A stretch of DNA of 42,820 nucleotides from GCA-001735895 sp964651385 (GTDB lineage Bacteria > Pseudomonadota > Gammaproteobacteria > GCA-001735895): contig CAZYYM010000021.1 of assembly GCA_964651385.1 (NCBI GenBank), positions 1-42,820 of the forward strand, in the 5' to 3' direction. The translations under genes were made by a program, and so were the position numbers. Shown one piece after another: positions 41,140-42,820 of the stretch (positions are counted from its first letter, which is position 1; every line of letters starts with the position of its first letter). Below the pieces are notes generated by a model. That model saw only the letters and a program-made list of their open reading frames with translations. It searched no databases and was not told where the DNA came from.

Positions 41140-42339
41140 TCATAGATAATCTAGTTCCAGTGGATACTCCGACAGCAACACCGGGGCACCAGCACTTAAC
41201 CAGACCGGCTGCTCCAGCTTAACGCCTTCGATGCCGCCCAATTCGCCGACATAGCATTCGATACAAACCACCATATTCTCTTCGAAGACACCATCGTAAG
41301 CACCCCAGTCTTCATCTTCGCGATACCAGATGAATGGATACTCGACGCCGAGACCGCAACCGTGGGCCACATCGGCATAGCGATTGGGGATACAGTTTTC
41401 CGGCAATTGAAACGCTTTATCCGAATATTCCAGAAACTCGGCGCCTATCCTTAGCAACTCCGTATTATGTTGCAGTTGCTGGTAGGCCAGAGCATACAGC
41501 CTTCGCTGTTTGTCGTTCGGTTTTTTGTCGCCAACCACCCAGCTCCTGGAAATATCATTATAAAAACCCATCGGTCCTATCATGTCGGTATCGAAAGCGA
41601 GCATGTCGCCGTTTTCGATAACGCGGCCGGAGGTTTCCTGAAACCAGGGATTGGTTCGCGGTCCAGTACTGAGTAATCGAGTTTCAGGGTATTCTCCGCC
41701 ACGTTCAATACTGCCTTGAATAAGCATAGCCAGCGCATCGCACTCACGCATACCTGGTTCGAGATTTTCACGCATAATGGCAACGCTGGCCTCGCAGGTT
41801 TGCAAAGATGCTTTTAAAACCCCTATCTCATCGACCGATTTAATCGAACGCGCACGTTCCATGATGGACTGCCCCTCCACCAATTTAAGAGACAATTTTC
41901 GACTTTCATTGGCCATGATTAAATCGGCCCTGTCAATCGCGAGTTTCTTTTCAACAATTCCTTTTTCGGTCAATAGTGAAATCAGTGAATGTGCCCAACG
42001 CCTGCCCATTTCTTCACCACGGTTACCGACTGCCATGAAATCCGTCGTCAACGACGGGCGAATATCATCCACGAAATTTTTCGATAGATGTGCCGAACTG
42101 GAAAGTTCATATAACACCAAATCACCATTGGCGAAAACAACCGCGTATCGACAATTATTATGCATTGTCCAGACTTGCATATTACGCGTACCGGTCGCGT
42201 AGCGAATATTTACCGGATCGAATAAAACAATTGCTGGACAATCGGCATCAGCGAGTCTGCGTTTAATCTGTTCCAGTCGATAAGACTGAATTCCAACTTG
42301 AGTCACTTTGTCAACGACAGGAATAGCCTGACTAGACAT
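41140..42339 (-). CDS. M24-family metalloenzyme similar to DMSP lyase DddP
   Basis: A 399-residue pita-bread-fold protein. M24 family members are peptidases or creatinases, but this one closely resembles DddP, which cleaves dimethylsulfoniopropionate to DMS and acrylate. Shared blocks are FDPVNIRYATGTRNMQVWTM, RLLSTGPRTNPWFQE, AFDTDMIGPMGFYNDISRSW. The metal ligands expected for DddP are present: Asp 250, Asp 252, Asp 262, His 326 (VAHGCGLG), Glu 361 (IECYVGE) and Glu 376 (KLEQPV). The ATG at 42339 gives the natural N-terminus; a longer frame to 42411 is not needed. It overlaps the alcohol dehydrogenase gene by 8 bp. DddP-like proteins without DMSP activity are also known, so function is probable, not proven. 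Confidence 0.8.
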   Translation of the reverse strand: MSSQAIPVVDKVTQVGIQSYRLEQIKRRLADADCPAIVLFDPVNIRYATGTRNMQVWTMHNNCRYAVVFANGDLVLYELSSSAHLSKNFVDDIRPSLTTDFMAVGNRGEEMGRRWAHSLISLLTEKGIVEKKLAIDRADLIMANESRKLSLKLVEGQSIMERARSIKSVDEIGVLKASLQTCEASVAIMRENLEPGMRECDALAMLIQGSIERGGEYPETRLLSTGPRTNPWFQETSGRVIENGDMLAFDTDMIGPMGFYNDISRSWVVGDKKPNDKQRRLYALAYQQLQHNTELLRIGAEFLEYSDKAFQLPENCIPNRYADVAHGCGLGVEYPFIWYREDEDWGAYDGVFEENMVVCIECYVGELGGIEGVKLEQPVWLSAGAPVLLSEYPLELDYL

Positions 42340-42820
42340 GTGGTGGCACCAGCACCAGTTTACCGGTATGTTTTTTCGAGAGAAATTCCTGTTGGGCCAA
42401 CACAATGTCACTTAACGGGTAAGACTTTGCCACCACGGGCTTTATCTCGCCTTTCTCGATATAACCTATCAATGCCGGCAAAATCGATTCATCCTGATAG
42501 GTGCAGCCAAAGAAAGACAGGTCTTTCAGGTAAAGCGTGCGTACATCGAGCTCAACCATCGGTCCGGCTATCGCGCCGGCAGTAACATAGCGGCCACCGC
42601 GTTTGAGCACGTTGAGCAAACTCGGCCATTGTAGGCCTGCCACTAAGTCGATGACTACGTCCACGCTTTCATTGTCCAACGCTATTGCTAGTTCAGCATC
42701 GCGATCAATAACCCGGTCCGCACCCAGTGCTGCAACATCACCAGCTTTACTCGCGGACGAAATCGCCAGTACAATGGCACCGCGCCTTTTACAAAGCTGT
42801 ACCGCAGCCGAACCGACGCC
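42332..42820 (-). CDS. MDR-family zinc-type alcohol dehydrogenase / quinone oxidoreductase, partial
   Basis: The C-terminal 162 residues of a medium-chain dehydrogenase; the N-terminus lies beyond the right edge. The first visible residues GVGSAAVQLCKRRGAIVLAI are the Rossmann glycine motif and nucleotide strand. Then come VDVVIDLVAG, LNVLKRGGRYVTAGAIAGP and the tail PLSDIVLAQQEFLSKKHTGK, LVLVPP. It is the upstream partner of the DddP-like gene, overlapping by 8 bp. MDR reductases such as acryloyl-CoA reductase often accompany DMSP genes, but this one shows no clear AcuI signature. The catalytic Zn region cannot be checked here. Confidence 0.82.
   Translation of the reverse strand, partial: GVGSAAVQLCKRRGAIVLAISSASKAGDVAALGADRVIDRDAELAIALDNESVDVVIDLVAGLQWPSLLNVLKRGGRYVTAGAIAGPMVELDVRTLYLKDLSFFGCTYQDESILPALIGYIEKGEIKPVVAKSYPLSDIVLAQQEFLSKKHTGKLVLVPPHV

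Overview
The window looks like chromosomal DNA of a free-living, probably marine or aquatic, gammaproteobacterium. The main evidence is the run uup-like / pcnB / folK / deoxynucleoside kinase / panB / panC, a gammaproteobacterial gene order. The rest is dominated by catabolic oxidoreductases, a DddP-like M24 enzyme, TauD, MFS and Rieske proteins, as in heterotrophs that scavenge small organic compounds. No rRNA, tRNA, CRISPR array or insertion sequence was seen.

Layout. 1-145: C-terminus of an integron-type tyrosine recombinase whose body lies off the left edge. 277-6382: housekeeping block on the + strand (ABC-F ATPase, poly(A) polymerase, folate and pantothenate genes). 6395-7984: divergent WYL regulator and cupin-like protein around a strong palindrome. 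7996-12316: minus-strand catabolic cassette (D-2-hydroxyacid dehydrogenase, Rieske oxygenase, alpha/beta hydrolase) with a divergent LysR regulator broken by one stop codon. 12498-15400: GGDEF/EAL protein and a YSC84-type lipoprotein. 15480-18160: cupin / FAD oxidoreductase / class I amidotransferase / methyltransferase operon whose last gene is internally deleted. 18398-23635: HtrA-like protease, an atypical serine hydroxymethyltransferase, an FrhB-type iron-sulfur protein and a decayed chemoreceptor. 23582-28097: sulfotransferase and Asp/Glu-racemase-like pair, divergent from a three-subunit dye-linked amino acid/opine dehydrogenase-like operon.

The most unusual part is 28413-35697. A compact + strand operon encodes two paralogous DUF1538 membrane proteins, a PII-like protein and a CBS-pair protein, which suggests a transporter gated by nucleotide or energy status. 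It converges on a minus-strand pair of exported proteins built almost entirely from tandem Asn-Pro-x-x-Tyr repeats, with a 9-residue period in one and 12-13 in the other. Next comes a 1145-residue exported protein combining collagen-like tracts, an Ala/Gly/Asn-rich repeat domain present twice through an apparently exact 788-bp duplication, and a C-terminal beta-helix. 36013-42820: minus-strand genes for an acetolactate-synthase-like enzyme, TauD dioxygenase, MFS transporter, 3-hydroxyisobutyrate-dehydrogenase-like enzyme, DddP-like enzyme and a partial MDR alcohol dehydrogenase.

A second theme is gene decay. At least three remnants (methyltransferase, chemoreceptor, DUF1185) keep both ends of the family but have lost the middle. 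There is also a single-stop LysR gene and several short unassigned coding remnants, so accessory functions seem to be eroding through deletions while the housekeeping genes stay intact. All assignments come from reading motifs by eye; no database search was run.
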